A stretch of 64,000 nt of DNA, from NCBI RefSeq assembly GCF_001941345.1, contig NZ_CP009251.1, forward strand, positions 2,232,001-2,296,000, in the 5' to 3' direction. The position numbers and the translations under genes were made by a program. The notes under the pieces were generated by a model, which was not told the DNA's origin, ran no database searches, and saw nothing but the letters and a program-made list of their open reading frames with translations. Source of the stretch: Corynebacterium stationis. GTDB taxonomy: Bacteria; Actinomycetota; Actinomycetes; Mycobacteriales; Mycobacteriaceae. Position 1 is the stretch's first letter, and each line of letters starts with the position of its first letter. Below are positions 25,685-34,722 of the stretch, one piece after another.

Positions 25685-27211
25685 ATGAATCCCCAATTAG
25701 TTCCCACACTTTCTTTCAATGCTCGCCACCCACAACGAACCGTCCTTGTTACGGGTGCTTCTGGCTATGTCGGCGGGCGCCTAATAACAGAGCTGGTTTC
25801 GGCAGGTTTTACCGTTCGAGCAACCTCACGCAACGTTGACAGCCTTCGACGTTTCGATTGGAAAGACGACGTTGAATTAGTGCAAGCAGACTTATCGGAT
25901 CTCAATGATGTTACGCGCATCATGCAGGGAGTCGATATCGCGTTCTACCTCGTGCATTCCATGGGAGAAAAGGGTGAAGACTTCGAACTCGTCGAACAGC
26001 GCTCTGCTGAAGCCTTCGCAAACGCTGCTGACGCTGCACAGATTCAACAGATAGTATATCTCTCAGGTCTTCATCCGAGGCACAAGAAGCTTGAGGATTT
26101 ATCGAAACACATGCGCTCACGGGAGCGGGTTGCGCGCACCTTCCTTAACGCCGAGACTCCAGCTTTAGTTTTTCGAGCCGCTACGCTGATTGGGTCCGGT
26201 TCAGCCTCGTTCGAAATTATTCGTCATCTGACTCAGCGTTTGCCTGTTATGATCGCACCAGGTTGGATTAATAACCGCATCGAGCCTCTCGCCATACGTG
26301 ATGCGTTGTATTATCTGGTGTCGTCTGCAGATTTAGAGCAACCGGTCAATCAAGACAGCGATATCGGATGTGGAAAGCAGTATAAGTTCTCAGACTTACT
26401 CAAAATTTATGGAAAGACTCGAGGCCTGAAACGGCGGATTTTTTCTTTACCGATCCCGCTTCCCATGGATAAGCTCTCCGGCAGTTGGATAGGGCTAGTC
26501 ACGCCTGTACCAGCGCAATTAGCAGTACCATTGGCTCAATCTATGGCGGAAGACGCAGTGACTGAAGAACACGATATTGCTCAAATAATCCCTGATCCAC
26601 CGGGTGGTTTGATCGACTATCCGACAGCTGTCCGTCTTGCTGGGAAGGCCAATTCGGACCGAGGCGTACCTACCTCGTGGGATCGAAGTTGGGCCACCTA
26701 CAGCAGGGCGTCTGATGAACTACCCACCGATCCGGAGTGGTCGGGTGAGGCTGTCTACGAGGATGTACGCTCAGCGTACTGCGACCTTCCAAGGGAAAAG
26801 GTTTGGGAGGTAATCGAGGGCATAGGCGGCGAAAATGGATGGTACTCTGTGCCAATTTTATGGAGTATACGCGGATTAATAGACCGTATCTTAGGCGGGC
26901 CAGGGCTAGGCGGGCGCCGAGATCCTCAACGGTTAGAAATTGGGGATCGGGTTGACTGGTGGCGAGTTACCCAGTTAGAGCGGCCACAGGTATTAGTGCT
27001 GAAAGCGGAGATGCGTGTTAATGGAAGTGCTTGGCTCATCTTGGAAGTAGAAGAAGAGTCCGAAGGTTGCACTTACACTCAGCGAGCCTGCTATTCGCCA
27101 ACAGGTCTCAGTGGAAGAATTTACTGGTGGGCCGTGGCCCCATTCCACAGGATTATTTTCCCAATGATGTTAAAAACAATGCTGAAGGAAGCCGCACGGA
27201 AAAACGCTTGA
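25685..27211 (+). CDS. SDR-type NAD(P)-binding protein with C-terminal DUF2867 domain
   Basis: 508 aa from ATG 25685; an in-frame TTG at 25634 would add 17 residues but has poor support. The N-terminal half is an atypical extended SDR (TVLVTGASGYVGGRLITELV, then YLVHSMGEKGEDFE and YLSGLHPRH). The C-terminal part from about residue 340 matches DUF2867 (ending GLSGRIYWWAVAPFHRIIFP). Such proteins are often encoded next to photolyase and lipocalin genes in light-stress clusters. Substrate unknown. A TATGCT at 25673-25678 lies 6 bases before the ATG, which would again make a leaderless message. Confidence 0.83.
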   Translation: MNPQLVPTLSFNARHPQRTVLVTGASGYVGGRLITELVSAGFTVRATSRNVDSLRRFDWKDDVELVQADLSDLNDVTRIMQGVDIAFYLVHSMGEKGEDFELVEQRSAEAFANAADAAQIQQIVYLSGLHPRHKKLEDLSKHMRSRERVARTFLNAETPALVFRAATLIGSGSASFEIIRHLTQRLPVMIAPGWINNRIEPLAIRDALYYLVSSADLEQPVNQDSDIGCGKQYKFSDLLKIYGKTRGLKRRIFSLPIPLPMDKLSGSWIGLVTPVPAQLAVPLAQSMAEDAVTEEHDIAQIIPDPPGGLIDYPTAVRLAGKANSDRGVPTSWDRSWATYSRASDELPTDPEWSGEAVYEDVRSAYCDLPREKVWEVIEGIGGENGWYSVPILWSIRGLIDRILGGPGLGGRRDPQRLEIGDRVDWWRVTQLERPQVLVLKAEMRVNGSAWLILEVEEESEGCTYTQRACYSPTGLSGRIYWWAVAPFHRIIFPMMLKTMLKEAARKNA

Positions 27212-27309
27212 CGGTGAAAATACCCCTCTTTCTCTGCCCCCAAAAGCGCCTTACCTTTGACAAAAAATTGAGAAGTTTCGGAATTACTACCCGCTTGTAT
27301 TGGAGTTAG

Positions 27310-28344
27310 GTGCATATGCAAAGAACTAACTTAACGATGGACTTTCTCCTCGTCGTGAAAACAGTTATTGCAACCACGAGCGCTTGGTGGATCTGTGTAC
27401 ATCTTCTTGACTCCCAGATGCCGTTTCTCGCGCCTTGGGTAGCTTTTTTCGCGCTGCAACCCACAGTCAGTAGCTCTCTAACCAGTGGTTTACAGACTGT
27501 TGTGGCGTCAGGTATCGGGGTACTACTGTCCTCGGCAATTGGCGCATTCCTCGGCGTAAACGTTTGGAGTTATGCTCTCGCAATCTTCCTTGGCCTGTTA
27601 GGTTCGCGCATACCCGGATTACGGACAGAGGGCGCAGCTATAGCAACTACCGCCGTGTTCCTACTCTCAACAGGGTTCACTGAAGACACACCCGCGCTCA
27701 TCGATCGCATGGTCGAAATCGGTATCGGTGTCGCTATCGGCGTCGGGATCAACCTCATCGTGGTCCCTCCATTGCGAGACCAACAAGCGGTAAGTGCCGT
27801 CGAGGCCCTGCGTAAACGCATGGGAGAAGTAATGGAAAACATTGCTAACGGGTTCTCCGAATCCTGGGACAGCGATCGAGCTCGCGAGTGCTCCGACGAT
27901 GTGCGGCAGATGCGTAGAGATTTGGATGAATCTTGGGCAACCGTTCAATTTGCTAGAAACAGCCGCCGACGCAACCCACGGCTTCTTATCCAGGGAGGCC
28001 CCGGTTGGAACTACGAACAAGTTTTGACTGCTCTAGATGAAGCAACTGCCCACTTACGAAACCTTACTAGAACGCTAGAGGACACAAGCCAATCAGAATC
28101 TGTATGGGATCAACGTTTTCGCGAAAAATGGTCAGGGATCCTCAAGACCGCCGCTCAACTCTTACTTAACCCAGATGCAGATGTGGACTCGACTGTTGAT
28201 CAGCTGGACAGGCTAGCCTACGAGATGCTTGCTGATGAGCAACTTTCCGCTGAAAATTGGCCACTGTATGGGTCGCTCATTACCTCACTTCGCAATATAT
28301 CTGTACTTATGCAAGATGTCTCAACGGCTACATCAGAGAAGTGA
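27310..28344 (+). CDS. ArAE/FUSC-type inner membrane protein (aromatic acid exporter family)
   Basis: 344 aa. Residues 10-155 contain about five or six hydrophobic helices, with the family-like stretch FLAPWVAFFALQPTVSSSL; the rest is a soluble helical domain. This is the layout of ArAE/FUSC membrane proteins (DUF939-like). The start is GTG 27310 or ATG 27316, both behind GGAG at 27302-27305. It is the last gene of the accessory half and overlaps the convergent oxidoreductase by 17 bases. Transport substrate unknown. Confidence 0.75.
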   Translation: MHMQRTNLTMDFLLVVKTVIATTSAWWICVHLLDSQMPFLAPWVAFFALQPTVSSSLTSGLQTVVASGIGVLLSSAIGAFLGVNVWSYALAIFLGLLGSRIPGLRTEGAAIATTAVFLLSTGFTEDTPALIDRMVEIGIGVAIGVGINLIVVPPLRDQQAVSAVEALRKRMGEVMENIANGFSESWDSDRARECSDDVRQMRRDLDESWATVQFARNSRRRNPRLLIQGGPGWNYEQVLTALDEATAHLRNLTRTLEDTSQSESVWDQRFREKWSGILKTAAQLLLNPDADVDSTVDQLDRLAYEMLADEQLSAENWPLYGSLITSLRNISVLMQDVSTATSEK

Positions 28345-29311
28345 GGAGCTCCTCGCTACGGCGGCGTCCTTTCCTATCTGGAATGTCACCAGTGATGAGA
28401 AATTCATCGATGCTTAAAGCCACTGACGCTTCGGCGAGTATTGCTCCCACTTGCTTTGGAGTGCCGTAGATTGTGTGGGCTAAAGATTCGTCGATGCGCT
28501 TGCGCTGCTGCGTGGTCAGACTGTCGGTGTCAAGCTCACTCGCAACTGTGAGCGGTTCAAAGACACCCGTCGAGCGCGACATCACCTGCGAATAGGCCTC
28601 TGGCAGCAGTAAGTTACGGGCTTGTTCTTTGGTATCTGCGGAAGCAATATTCACGGAAGAAACTACTTGAGGGGTGTCGAAAACCGCAGAGGGACGGAAA
28701 TTCTCACGGTACGCCGTGATAGCGTCCGCCTGGGTAGACAACGGACCTCCTGTAATGACTCCAATGCCCAGCTTCGCTGCTGTTAATGCAGAGCGGAACC
28801 CAGCCAGCATAAAGATAGGTGTACGGGCGTTATCTGCTGGGTATGAGCTTACGCTTCCAGTCCCTGACAGGTAGCCTAAGAGCTCTTCCACGTCATCTTC
28901 CAACCGGGCTTTCAGCTCGCGCGGCTCATCTTGGCGAAGCGCCTGTCGCACAGGCTTGGTAAAGCCGACAGACGAGCCCAAGCCAATATCGATGCGGTCG
29001 GGAAACAGCGCTTGCAACATACCGATCTGTTCGGCGATCAAATATGGCGGATGATTGGGGACCATGATACCGGCCGTACCCACGCGAATGGTGCTGGTGT
29101 GTGCCGCAACATAGGTAGCCAGCTGTGCCGGTTGGGAACCCGGAATTCCGGGCACTCCATGGTGCTCTGCAACGAAGAAGCGAGAAAACCCGAGCTGCTC
29201 CACGTGCTGCGCATGGGTGGCCACAGCCCGCAAAGTCTCCTCTGGGGTCTCATGAGAAGTCCCGGCTGCCCGGTCAAGAACAGAAAAGCGCATGAGTATA
29301 ACTTTACTCAT
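28328..29311 (-). CDS. LLM class flavin-dependent oxidoreductase (luciferase-like, MsnO8-type)
   Basis: 327 aa TIM-barrel protein. The early motif is SRFFVAEHHGVPGIPGSQPA, followed by VGTAGIMVPNHPPYLIAEQ and DRIDIGLGSS, all typical of bacterial luciferase-like monooxygenases that use FMNH2. The C-terminal region IYGTPKQVGAIL fits the family end. Substrate unknown. The 3' end overlaps the convergent ArAE/FUSC gene, which marks the border between accessory and core-like halves. Start ATG 29311. Confidence 0.88.
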   Translation of the reverse strand: MSKVILMRFSVLDRAAGTSHETPEETLRAVATHAQHVEQLGFSRFFVAEHHGVPGIPGSQPAQLATYVAAHTSTIRVGTAGIMVPNHPPYLIAEQIGMLQALFPDRIDIGLGSSVGFTKPVRQALRQDEPRELKARLEDDVEELLGYLSGTGSVSSYPADNARTPIFMLAGFRSALTAAKLGIGVITGGPLSTQADAITAYRENFRPSAVFDTPQVVSSVNIASADTKEQARNLLLPEAYSQVMSRSTGVFEPLTVASELDTDSLTTQQRKRIDESLAHTIYGTPKQVGAILAEASVALSIDEFLITGDIPDRKGRRRSEELLTSLM

Positions 29312-29374
29312 GCGCCGGTTTACCCGGTAAAAAGTTTGCTGTTGGCTTAGTTTTTGTTTCTCTTCAATGCTGTC

Positions 29375-30595
29375 TTAAGCATTGCCAGCGGACCACTCTT
29401 CCCAAGACATGTTCCAGTCACCAAGCCCGTCGTAAGCGGGCAAGGTGCCGGCCGTGGTGTTTTTCACTACCACGATGTCGCCGCGTTTGGTGTTATTCAT
29501 AAACCACTGTGCAGCTTCTTCGGTGACATTGATGCAACCATGCGAGGTGTTGGTATTACCTTGTGCCCACACCGACCACGGTGCGCCGTGGACATAAATG
29601 CCGGAATAAGACATCTGTGTCGCGTAATTGACCATCGTCTTATAGCCGCCGTCTTCGATGGAATAACCGAAGGTCTCCGAATTCATCAATAGCGATTCAT
29701 GGCTATCTCCAATCATGTACCGGCCATTGGGCGTCGCCCAGCGTCCGCCATCCCGGCCTAAGGAGACTGGAATCTCACGCAAGACTTCACCGTTTTTGTA
29801 GACGGTCATCATCTTCGTAGCGTCATCAACAATGGCCGTCACACGGTCACCGATGGTGAAGTTGGTTTCATTGTTATCGCTGCCGTAGATGCCATCGCCA
29901 AGGTCCACGCCTTGGATATCAACATCGACGTTGACCTCAGTGCCTGGCTTCCAGTATTCCTTCGGGCGCCAGCGCACTTCATAATCATTGAGCCAGTAAA
30001 ACGCACCTTCCACCTCAGGCGCGGTGGTGACAGTGATTGCTTCCTGCGCCTTTTCGCGGTCCGGAATTGCAACGCCGAAACGCACACCGATGGTTTGGCC
30101 GACTCCGACCTCGGAATCTGGCAGCGGAGAAAGAGACGCCGCCGTGGTGTTAACCATCTCTGGGGTCTTGAAGGTGACCGAGGTGGACTTGCCATTTTCA
30201 TCTTTCGCTTCCACCGTATAGGTGCGGTTGAAGCCTAAGGTCTCAGCCGAAGTCCACTCCATGCCGTCATCGGAAAGCTCTTCCATGACGACATAACCTT
30301 CTTCGTTGGTCATGGTGACCTCATCCAAGCCTGAGCCCAGCGAAGTAACCGTGACCGGTTCATAAGGATTGTGGTCCTCGACGCCGTCAGCCACAGAAAT
30401 TTCCGGCGCCGGCTTGTCTACCTTGTCTTTTACTTGCCCTGCCCCATCAGAAGATGCGGCATCCACGGACTGCGCATCCGGATTATCTGTTCCGCCTTCA
30501 ATAGTGCAACCGGCTAATCCCAAAGCTGCAACGACTGTGAGTGCTACCAGCGAGCGATTAAAACGCTGAGCATGTACTTTACCTAGACCGAGCAA
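29375..30595 (-). CDS. Lipoprotein L,D-transpeptidase (YkuD) with Ig-like domains
   Basis: 406 aa. A lipoprotein signal with lipobox LAGC (Cys30) is followed by a disordered acidic stretch, two Ig-like domains (about 60-260) and a YkuD catalytic domain with [19 protein letters not shown] and catalytic Cys354 in SHGCINV. These enzymes form 3-3 cross-links in peptidoglycan on the outer face of the membrane. Layout matches LdtMt2-like mycobacterial enzymes. The start codon is TTG 30595 with AGG upstream; no in-frame ATG is available before the signal peptide. Confidence 0.9.
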   Translation of the reverse strand: MLGLGKVHAQRFNRSLVALTVVAALGLAGCTIEGGTDNPDAQSVDAASSDGAGQVKDKVDKPAPEISVADGVEDHNPYEPVTVTSLGSGLDEVTMTNEEGYVVMEELSDDGMEWTSAETLGFNRTYTVEAKDENGKSTSVTFKTPEMVNTTAASLSPLPDSEVGVGQTIGVRFGVAIPDREKAQEAITVTTAPEVEGAFYWLNDYEVRWRPKEYWKPGTEVNVDVDIQGVDLGDGIYGSDNNETNFTIGDRVTAIVDDATKMMTVYKNGEVLREIPVSLGRDGGRWATPNGRYMIGDSHESLLMNSETFGYSIEDGGYKTMVNYATQMSYSGIYVHGAPWSVWAQGNTNTSHGCINVTEEAAQWFMNNTKRGDIVVVKNTTAGTLPAYDGLGDWNMSWEEWSAGNA

Positions 30596-30962
30596 CGGAC
30601 AAGACCTATCTTCCTCATTTCAAAACAACTCCTCCAACTTATCGGTACACACGCTAAAACACTAGCTAGACCACGCCGCGACTCTCGCTTCGTTACCAAA
30701 TTAATATCAACGAGAAACTCCCAGGTAATAGGTTTATTTCCAATAATATTTTATGCGAAAACCACCCTGCTTCCGCCCGACCCACACACGGCGCCACATT
30801 CGCCGCTTTACGATGATTCCCCGACCCCTCCAAACACGGCCAAAATTGGGGTCTACCTGCCGATTTTTTAAAAAACGGAATCTGATGTTAGAGTTAATTC
30901 TCGTTGAACAGCGAGGCAGTTGCTAAAGCACAGCTTTTAGCCGCCCTGCATGAAACAACAAC
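30596..30962. other. Intergenic region between the L,D-transpeptidase gene and tRNA-Lys
   Basis: 367 bases without a gene. It must carry the divergent promoters for the transpeptidase (leftward) and tRNA-Lys (rightward). A nearly palindromic A/T tract flanked by CCG/CGG lies at 30860-30878 and a small inverted repeat (GCTAAA...TTTAGC) at about 30923-30942. No other structure seen. Confidence 0.5.
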
Positions 30963-31035
30963 GCGCCATTAGCTCAGTTGGTAGAGCAACTGACTCTTAA
31001 TCAGTGGGTCCGGGGTTCGAAACCCTGATGGCGCA
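30963..31035 (+). tRNA. tRNA-Lys (anticodon CTT)
   Basis: 73 nt cloverleaf read by eye. The acceptor stem GCGCCAT pairs with ATGGCGC, the D arm is GCTC/GAGC, the anticodon stem ACTGA/TCAGT carries loop CTCTTAA (anticodon CTT), and the T arm CGGGG TTCGAAA CCCTG closes. The CCA end is not encoded. No integrase or att duplication is seen near it. Confidence 0.96.
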
Positions 31036-31040
31036 CACTT

Positions 31041-31095
31041 AAGACCAGGTGGGAAGCTTTCACAAGTTTCTTCCCTGGTCTTCTTGGTTTTTATC
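31041..31095 (+). terminator. Intrinsic terminator after tRNA-Lys
   Basis: A long hairpin with arms AAGACCAGG..GGGAAG and CTTCCCTGGTCTT is followed by CTTGGTTTTTAT. It sits 6 bases after the tRNA end. Confidence 0.85.
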
Positions 31096-31233
31096 TAACC
31101 ACATTCGGGGGCGTAGCGCTCCCGCCAGGCGTCACCCAACTGAGGGTTCAATCAACGCCGCTCCGACCAGGGCGTTCAAGTGTACAATCACAGGTACATA
31201 GTGTTTCGAATCACATCTAGAAAGGATGAGATC

Positions 31234-31551
31234 GTGCGTGTACTCCCTCAAGATTTAACTCCCGGGCTCGCTCGCGCCGGACGCGCCCTCGCTCAAATTA
31301 ATTCTCTGATCATCTCCGAAGACGCTGGCCTGACCAGACAGCAAGTCAGGGACTTTGAAAAGCGCGTGGGAAGCCTCACCCTTGATGAGAAAACTCGGCT
31401 TCAAAAGACTCTTGAGAGCTACGGCGTAGTTTTCATCGCTGAAGAGGACCAGATTGGCCATGGAGTGCGCAAACGCCACACCGCGTCCAAGACCCGTCAG
31501 CTCAAGCGCTGGGAAGATGAAGGCGGACAACCTGGCGAGAACGACTACTAG
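31234..31551 (+). CDS. Small XRE-like helix-turn-helix protein
   Basis: 105 aa from GTG 31234, chosen over 31180 because AAAGGATGAG lies just upstream and homology-like sequence begins there. The segment LARAGRALAQINSLIISEDA followed by GLTRQQVRDFEKRVG looks like a helix-turn-helix of the XRE type, and LESYGVVFIAEEDQIGHGVR resembles the end of such regulators (age-old pattern of LE..GV.FI....G.GVR). The tail is basic then acidic. Probably a DNA-binding regulator; target unknown. Confidence 0.65.
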   Translation: MRVLPQDLTPGLARAGRALAQINSLIISEDAGLTRQQVRDFEKRVGSLTLDEKTRLQKTLESYGVVFIAEEDQIGHGVRKRHTASKTRQLKRWEDEGGQPGENDY

Positions 31552-31561
31552 GTATTAACCA

Positions 31562-31595
31562 GCGGGCGTGGGCGGGATTCCTTGCCCGCGCCCGC
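31562..31595. terminator. GC-rich hairpin between convergent genes
   Basis: GCGGGCGTGGGC at 31562-31573 and GCCCGCGCCCGC at 31584-31595 form a 12-bp stem (one G-T pair) between the HTH gene and the convergent glutaminase gene. No T-run, but placement suits a two-way terminator. Confidence 0.6.
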
Positions 31596-31597
31596 AG

Positions 31598-32884
31598 TTA
31601 CCAGAGCTCTTCCCCGTTGATCATGTAATCCTCATTTTCGTCGCGGCGAACCTTCGTGCCATCCCGCATGGTGCGGTCTTTAATCAGTTCGTCGGGGTCG
31701 ATAACGCCGATTTTGTACCCAGCCTCGCGCATGCGCCGCAGCCCCTCTTTGAGCATGATGCGTCCAATGCGGTTAACGGTCGTGACTTGGCTAAAGTCCA
31801 AAAGCACCTCATCGGCAGTGATGTCATAATCTTCCAGCCGGTAAAGAATTGACTCTGCGGCGGAGAAGTTCATAACTCCCTGCAGGCGCACGACCCAAGC
31901 ATCATTAATAACCTCCGCCTCACGAATGGGGTGGATGCCATAGCGTTCGTCAGTTGACATCAAATGCAGGCCCATATCTTGGCTCAGGCGCTTAAATGCT
32001 TCAACACCACGGACTGAATTGCCTTCTAAGTTAAGCCTTGGGGAAAAAGTCGCAATCCCCAACTGCCCCGGCAATGTCCCTAATAATCCGCCGGAGACTC
32101 CCGATTTCGCCGGGATCCCAACTTCCGCCATCCAGCGCCCCGCTCCGTCATACATTCCGGCAGAGCTCATCACCGCCTGGGTTAACCGGCAAACATCTGG
32201 GTCAAGGATCCTCTCCCCCGTTACCGGCTGAATACCACCATTAGCCAACGTCGCAGAGATAACCGCGAGGTCTTTAACGTTGACTTTCGTGGAGCACTGC
32301 AAGGTATAGGTCATCACTGCATCGTGTGCATCATCTTGGATGATGTCGTAGTTGCGCAGCATGTGAGCCAGCGAAAGATTGCGCTCAGCGTGCTCGAGCT
32401 CAGAATCACAGGTTTGATAGTCAATGCTCAGTTCACGCCCCGCAAGGCGCGAGAGATACTTACGGATGTGTTCCACGCGTTCTTCAACACCAGAATCAAC
32501 ACCGTTAATCAGCTGCGTCACCGTCATCGCACCAGCATTAATCATGGGATTAACCGGGCGGTGATCATCGCGGTTAAGCGATAACTCATTGAACGCCTCC
32601 CCGGAAGGTTCCATACCCACCACGGAGCGAACCGCATCCAACCCCAGTTCTTGCAGCGCCAAAGCGTACACAAAAGGCTTGGAAATTGACTGCATGGTGA
32701 ACTCTTCCTCATCATCACCAGCGCTATACAGGTGGCCCGTGGTCGTGCACAGGGCAGCACCAAGATAGGACGGGTTGGCTGCTGCTAGCTGCGGAATATA
32801 ATCCGCAACCGCGCCGCCATCTTGGTAACGGACTTTCTCCAAGATTTCATCGAGATAAAAAGGAATAGGAGTTTGCACCTTCAC
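31598..32884 (-). CDS. glsA: Glutaminase with C-terminal STAS domain
   Basis: 428 aa. Residues 1 to about 310 are a serine-dependent glutaminase of the beta-lactamase-like fold: catalytic Ser-Lys in TMQSISKPFVYALALQELG near residue 65, then PVNPMINAGAMT and the late motif AGRWMAEVGIPAKSGVSGG. Residues about 325-428 are a STAS domain (VVRLQGVMNFSAAESILYRL, DFSQVTTVNRIGRIML). Glutaminase hydrolyses glutamine to glutamate and ammonia; the STAS part may bind a nucleotide or partner. Many glutaminases stop at about 310 aa, so the fusion is worth noting. Confidence 0.9.
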   Translation of the reverse strand: MKVQTPIPFYLDEILEKVRYQDGGAVADYIPQLAAANPSYLGAALCTTTGHLYSAGDDEEEFTMQSISKPFVYALALQELGLDAVRSVVGMEPSGEAFNELSLNRDDHRPVNPMINAGAMTVTQLINGVDSGVEERVEHIRKYLSRLAGRELSIDYQTCDSELEHAERNLSLAHMLRNYDIIQDDAHDAVMTYTLQCSTKVNVKDLAVISATLANGGIQPVTGERILDPDVCRLTQAVMSSAGMYDGAGRWMAEVGIPAKSGVSGGLLGTLPGQLGIATFSPRLNLEGNSVRGVEAFKRLSQDMGLHLMSTDERYGIHPIREAEVINDAWVVRLQGVMNFSAAESILYRLEDYDITADEVLLDFSQVTTVNRIGRIMLKEGLRRMREAGYKIGVIDPDELIKDRTMRDGTKVRRDENEDYMINGEELW

Positions 32885-32997
32885 CAGCCTAGCTAATGGG
32901 TTATTGCGATGTGCGGCGTTCTTGGAATCTTGCAGGCTTCACAGATCGCCAAAAGCCGGGCACCCACGATGTGAGCCCCGGTTGATTGTGCGAAAAA

Positions 32998-33273
32998 TTA
33001 GCGCTCGGAGAGCAGGCGCTGCAGCTCCTTCAAGTCGTTGCTCTTGCGACGAGAACGAACAACGCTAAATGCAATTGCACCAACGACCAGCGCCGCAACA
33101 GAAGCTAAAGCGATCTGCACGTTCTGCTGTGAAAGCTTTTCAGTTGCCGCTGCCTTAGCGTCATTGGCCAAATTAGCTGGCTTGGAGCGATCCGCTAGCT
33201 CATCCAAAGTGCTTGCGAGCTGGCGACGGGTGCGCTCGATGTCTCGCTGAATGTCATCAATATTGCGTGCCAC
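32998..33273 (-). CDS. DUF3618 domain membrane protein
   Basis: 91 aa. The N-terminus ARNIDDIQRDIERTRRQLAS is the DUF3618 helical motif, and one transmembrane helix lies near residues 52-70 (IALASVAALVVGAIAFSVV), followed by a basic tail. Members are small actinobacterial membrane proteins of unknown function. Divergent from bcp with about 80 bases between. Confidence 0.8.
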   Translation of the reverse strand: MARNIDDIQRDIERTRRQLASTLDELADRSKPANLANDAKAAATEKLSQQNVQIALASVAALVVGAIAFSVVRSRRKSNDLKELQRLLSER

Positions 33274-33356
33274 GTTTATTGTCTCCTGAAAAGTTACATT
33301 GGATATTAGGTTCGCACCTAGTCTAGCGCGACTTAACTTACGATAGAGTAAAAGGC

Positions 33357-33827
33357 ATGACTGAGCAGATTAGATTAGAAGTTGGAGACACGGCACCTGC
33401 GTTTTCTTTGAAAGATGATGCTGGAAACACGGTCTCTTTGTCCGATTACGCTGGAAAGCGCGTTGTAGTTTACTTCTACCCTCGCGCAAACACCCCTGGG
33501 TGCACCACCGAAGCCTGTGACTTCCGTGACGCTATGGAACAGCTCAACGGCTCTGAGGTTGCAGTCCTGGGCATCTCCCCTGATAAGCCAGAGTCTTTGG
33601 CGAAGTTCCGCGAAGACCACGATCTGAACTTCCCACTGTTGTCTGACCCCGAAAAAGAAACGCTGACCGCCTACGGCGCTTTCGGTGAAAAGAATAACTA
33701 CGGCAAGAAGGTCCAAGGCGTAATTCGCTCTACCTTTGTTGTGGAACCAGATGGCAAAATTGGTGTAGCTAAGTACAACGTGAAGGCCACTGGCCACGTT
33801 GCCCGCATCATCAAAGAGCTCGACTAA
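33357..33827 (+). CDS. bcp: Thioredoxin-dependent thiol peroxidase (Bcp/PrxQ)
   Basis: 156 aa peroxiredoxin. The active-site segment YPRANTPGCTTEACDFRD contains the peroxidatic Cys and, five residues later, the resolving Cys of the PrxQ/Bcp type. The N-terminus GDTAPAFSLKDDAGN fits the family. It reduces hydroperoxides with thioredoxin in the cytoplasm. It is followed 21 bases later by a TetR gene, likely cotranscribed. Confidence 0.93.
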   Translation: MTEQIRLEVGDTAPAFSLKDDAGNTVSLSDYAGKRVVVYFYPRANTPGCTTEACDFRDAMEQLNGSEVAVLGISPDKPESLAKFREDHDLNFPLLSDPEKETLTAYGAFGEKNNYGKKVQGVIRSTFVVEPDGKIGVAKYNVKATGHVARIIKELD

Positions 33828-33848
33828 GAAGAGTCTGCATTTTCACAG

Positions 33849-34523
33849 ATGACCGAGAAGAACCCACAGTTGCTTGTCCCCCGGCGTCGCCCTGCACAGG
33901 CTCGCAGCCGGGTACGTTTCGAACGTATCTTGAAAGCAGCTCGTGACGTACTGGTAGACCTTGGCTTTGAGTCTTTTACTTTCGATGAAGTCTCAAAGCG
34001 TGCTGAGGTTCCCATCGGTACGCTCTATCAGTTCTTTGCTAATAAATACGTTCTGATTTGCGAGCTGGACAGAGAAGACACAGCAGCCAATGTCGAAGAG
34101 CTCAATAAGTTCTCCCAACGCGTCCCTGCCTTGCAGTGGCCGGACCTACTGGATGAATTTATTGACCACCTAGCGCGCATGTGGCGGCAAGACCCGTCCC
34201 GACGCGCGGTTTGGCATGCCGTGCAATCGACTCCTGCTACTCGCTACACAGCAGCTGCAACAGAGCGCGAGATGCTCGAACCGCTCTCAGAGATTCTCCG
34301 ACCTTTGGCGCAATGGATGTCTGAGGAAGAACGCATGGAGCTCGCTGGTTTCTTGGTCCATACGGTTGTCTCTTTGCTCAATTACGCAATCCGCAGTGAT
34401 GATCCAAAGGCCATTGACCGCGTCATCACTGAAATCAAGCGTATGCTCATCGCGTATCTCTTCAGCGTTGCCCAGGGACAACAAATCCCCGTTCAGCAAC
34501 TTACTTCAGATCCGGAGCTTTAA
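33849..34523 (+). CDS. TetR family transcriptional regulator
   Basis: 224 aa. The N-terminal helix-turn-helix is in FESFTFDEVSKRAEVPIGTL followed by YQFFANKYVL, the standard TetR DNA-binding pattern. The C-terminal domain is the variable ligand-binding part (TetR_C-like, ending in helices). Located 21 bases after bcp and followed by a strong terminator. Ligand and target genes unknown. Confidence 0.88.
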   Translation: MTEKNPQLLVPRRRPAQARSRVRFERILKAARDVLVDLGFESFTFDEVSKRAEVPIGTLYQFFANKYVLICELDREDTAANVEELNKFSQRVPALQWPDLLDEFIDHLARMWRQDPSRRAVWHAVQSTPATRYTAAATEREMLEPLSEILRPLAQWMSEEERMELAGFLVHTVVSLLNYAIRSDDPKAIDRVITEIKRMLIAYLFSVAQGQQIPVQQLTSDPEL

Positions 34524-34545
34524 CCCTCAAAGCATTCCGCCCTTG

Positions 34546-34577
34546 AAAAGGTCTTCCCAGCTTGGGAAGGCCTTTTA
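34546..34577 (+). terminator. Intrinsic terminator after the TetR gene
   Basis: AAAAGG.CTTCCCA..TGGGAAG.CCTTTT forms a near-perfect hairpin about 22 bases after the stop, ending in TTTT. Confidence 0.85.
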
Positions 34578-34722
34578 ATGTTTATAGGACTCACTCCCGC
34601 TTCTGTTCGGTTGCAGTGCCTGTGGATAACTTAGGCTGTTGCGTGACGTGTCAACGTAGTTATCCACAGATTTTTGACCTTCCCCTAGCGCGGGCTTGCA
34701 TATCCGTTTTAGTGTCAAAGGC

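Noticed and set aside
30963-31035. tRNA-Lys as an integration site of a mobile island
   Set aside because: No integrase, no repeated tRNA 3' end and no phage-like genes are seen nearby.
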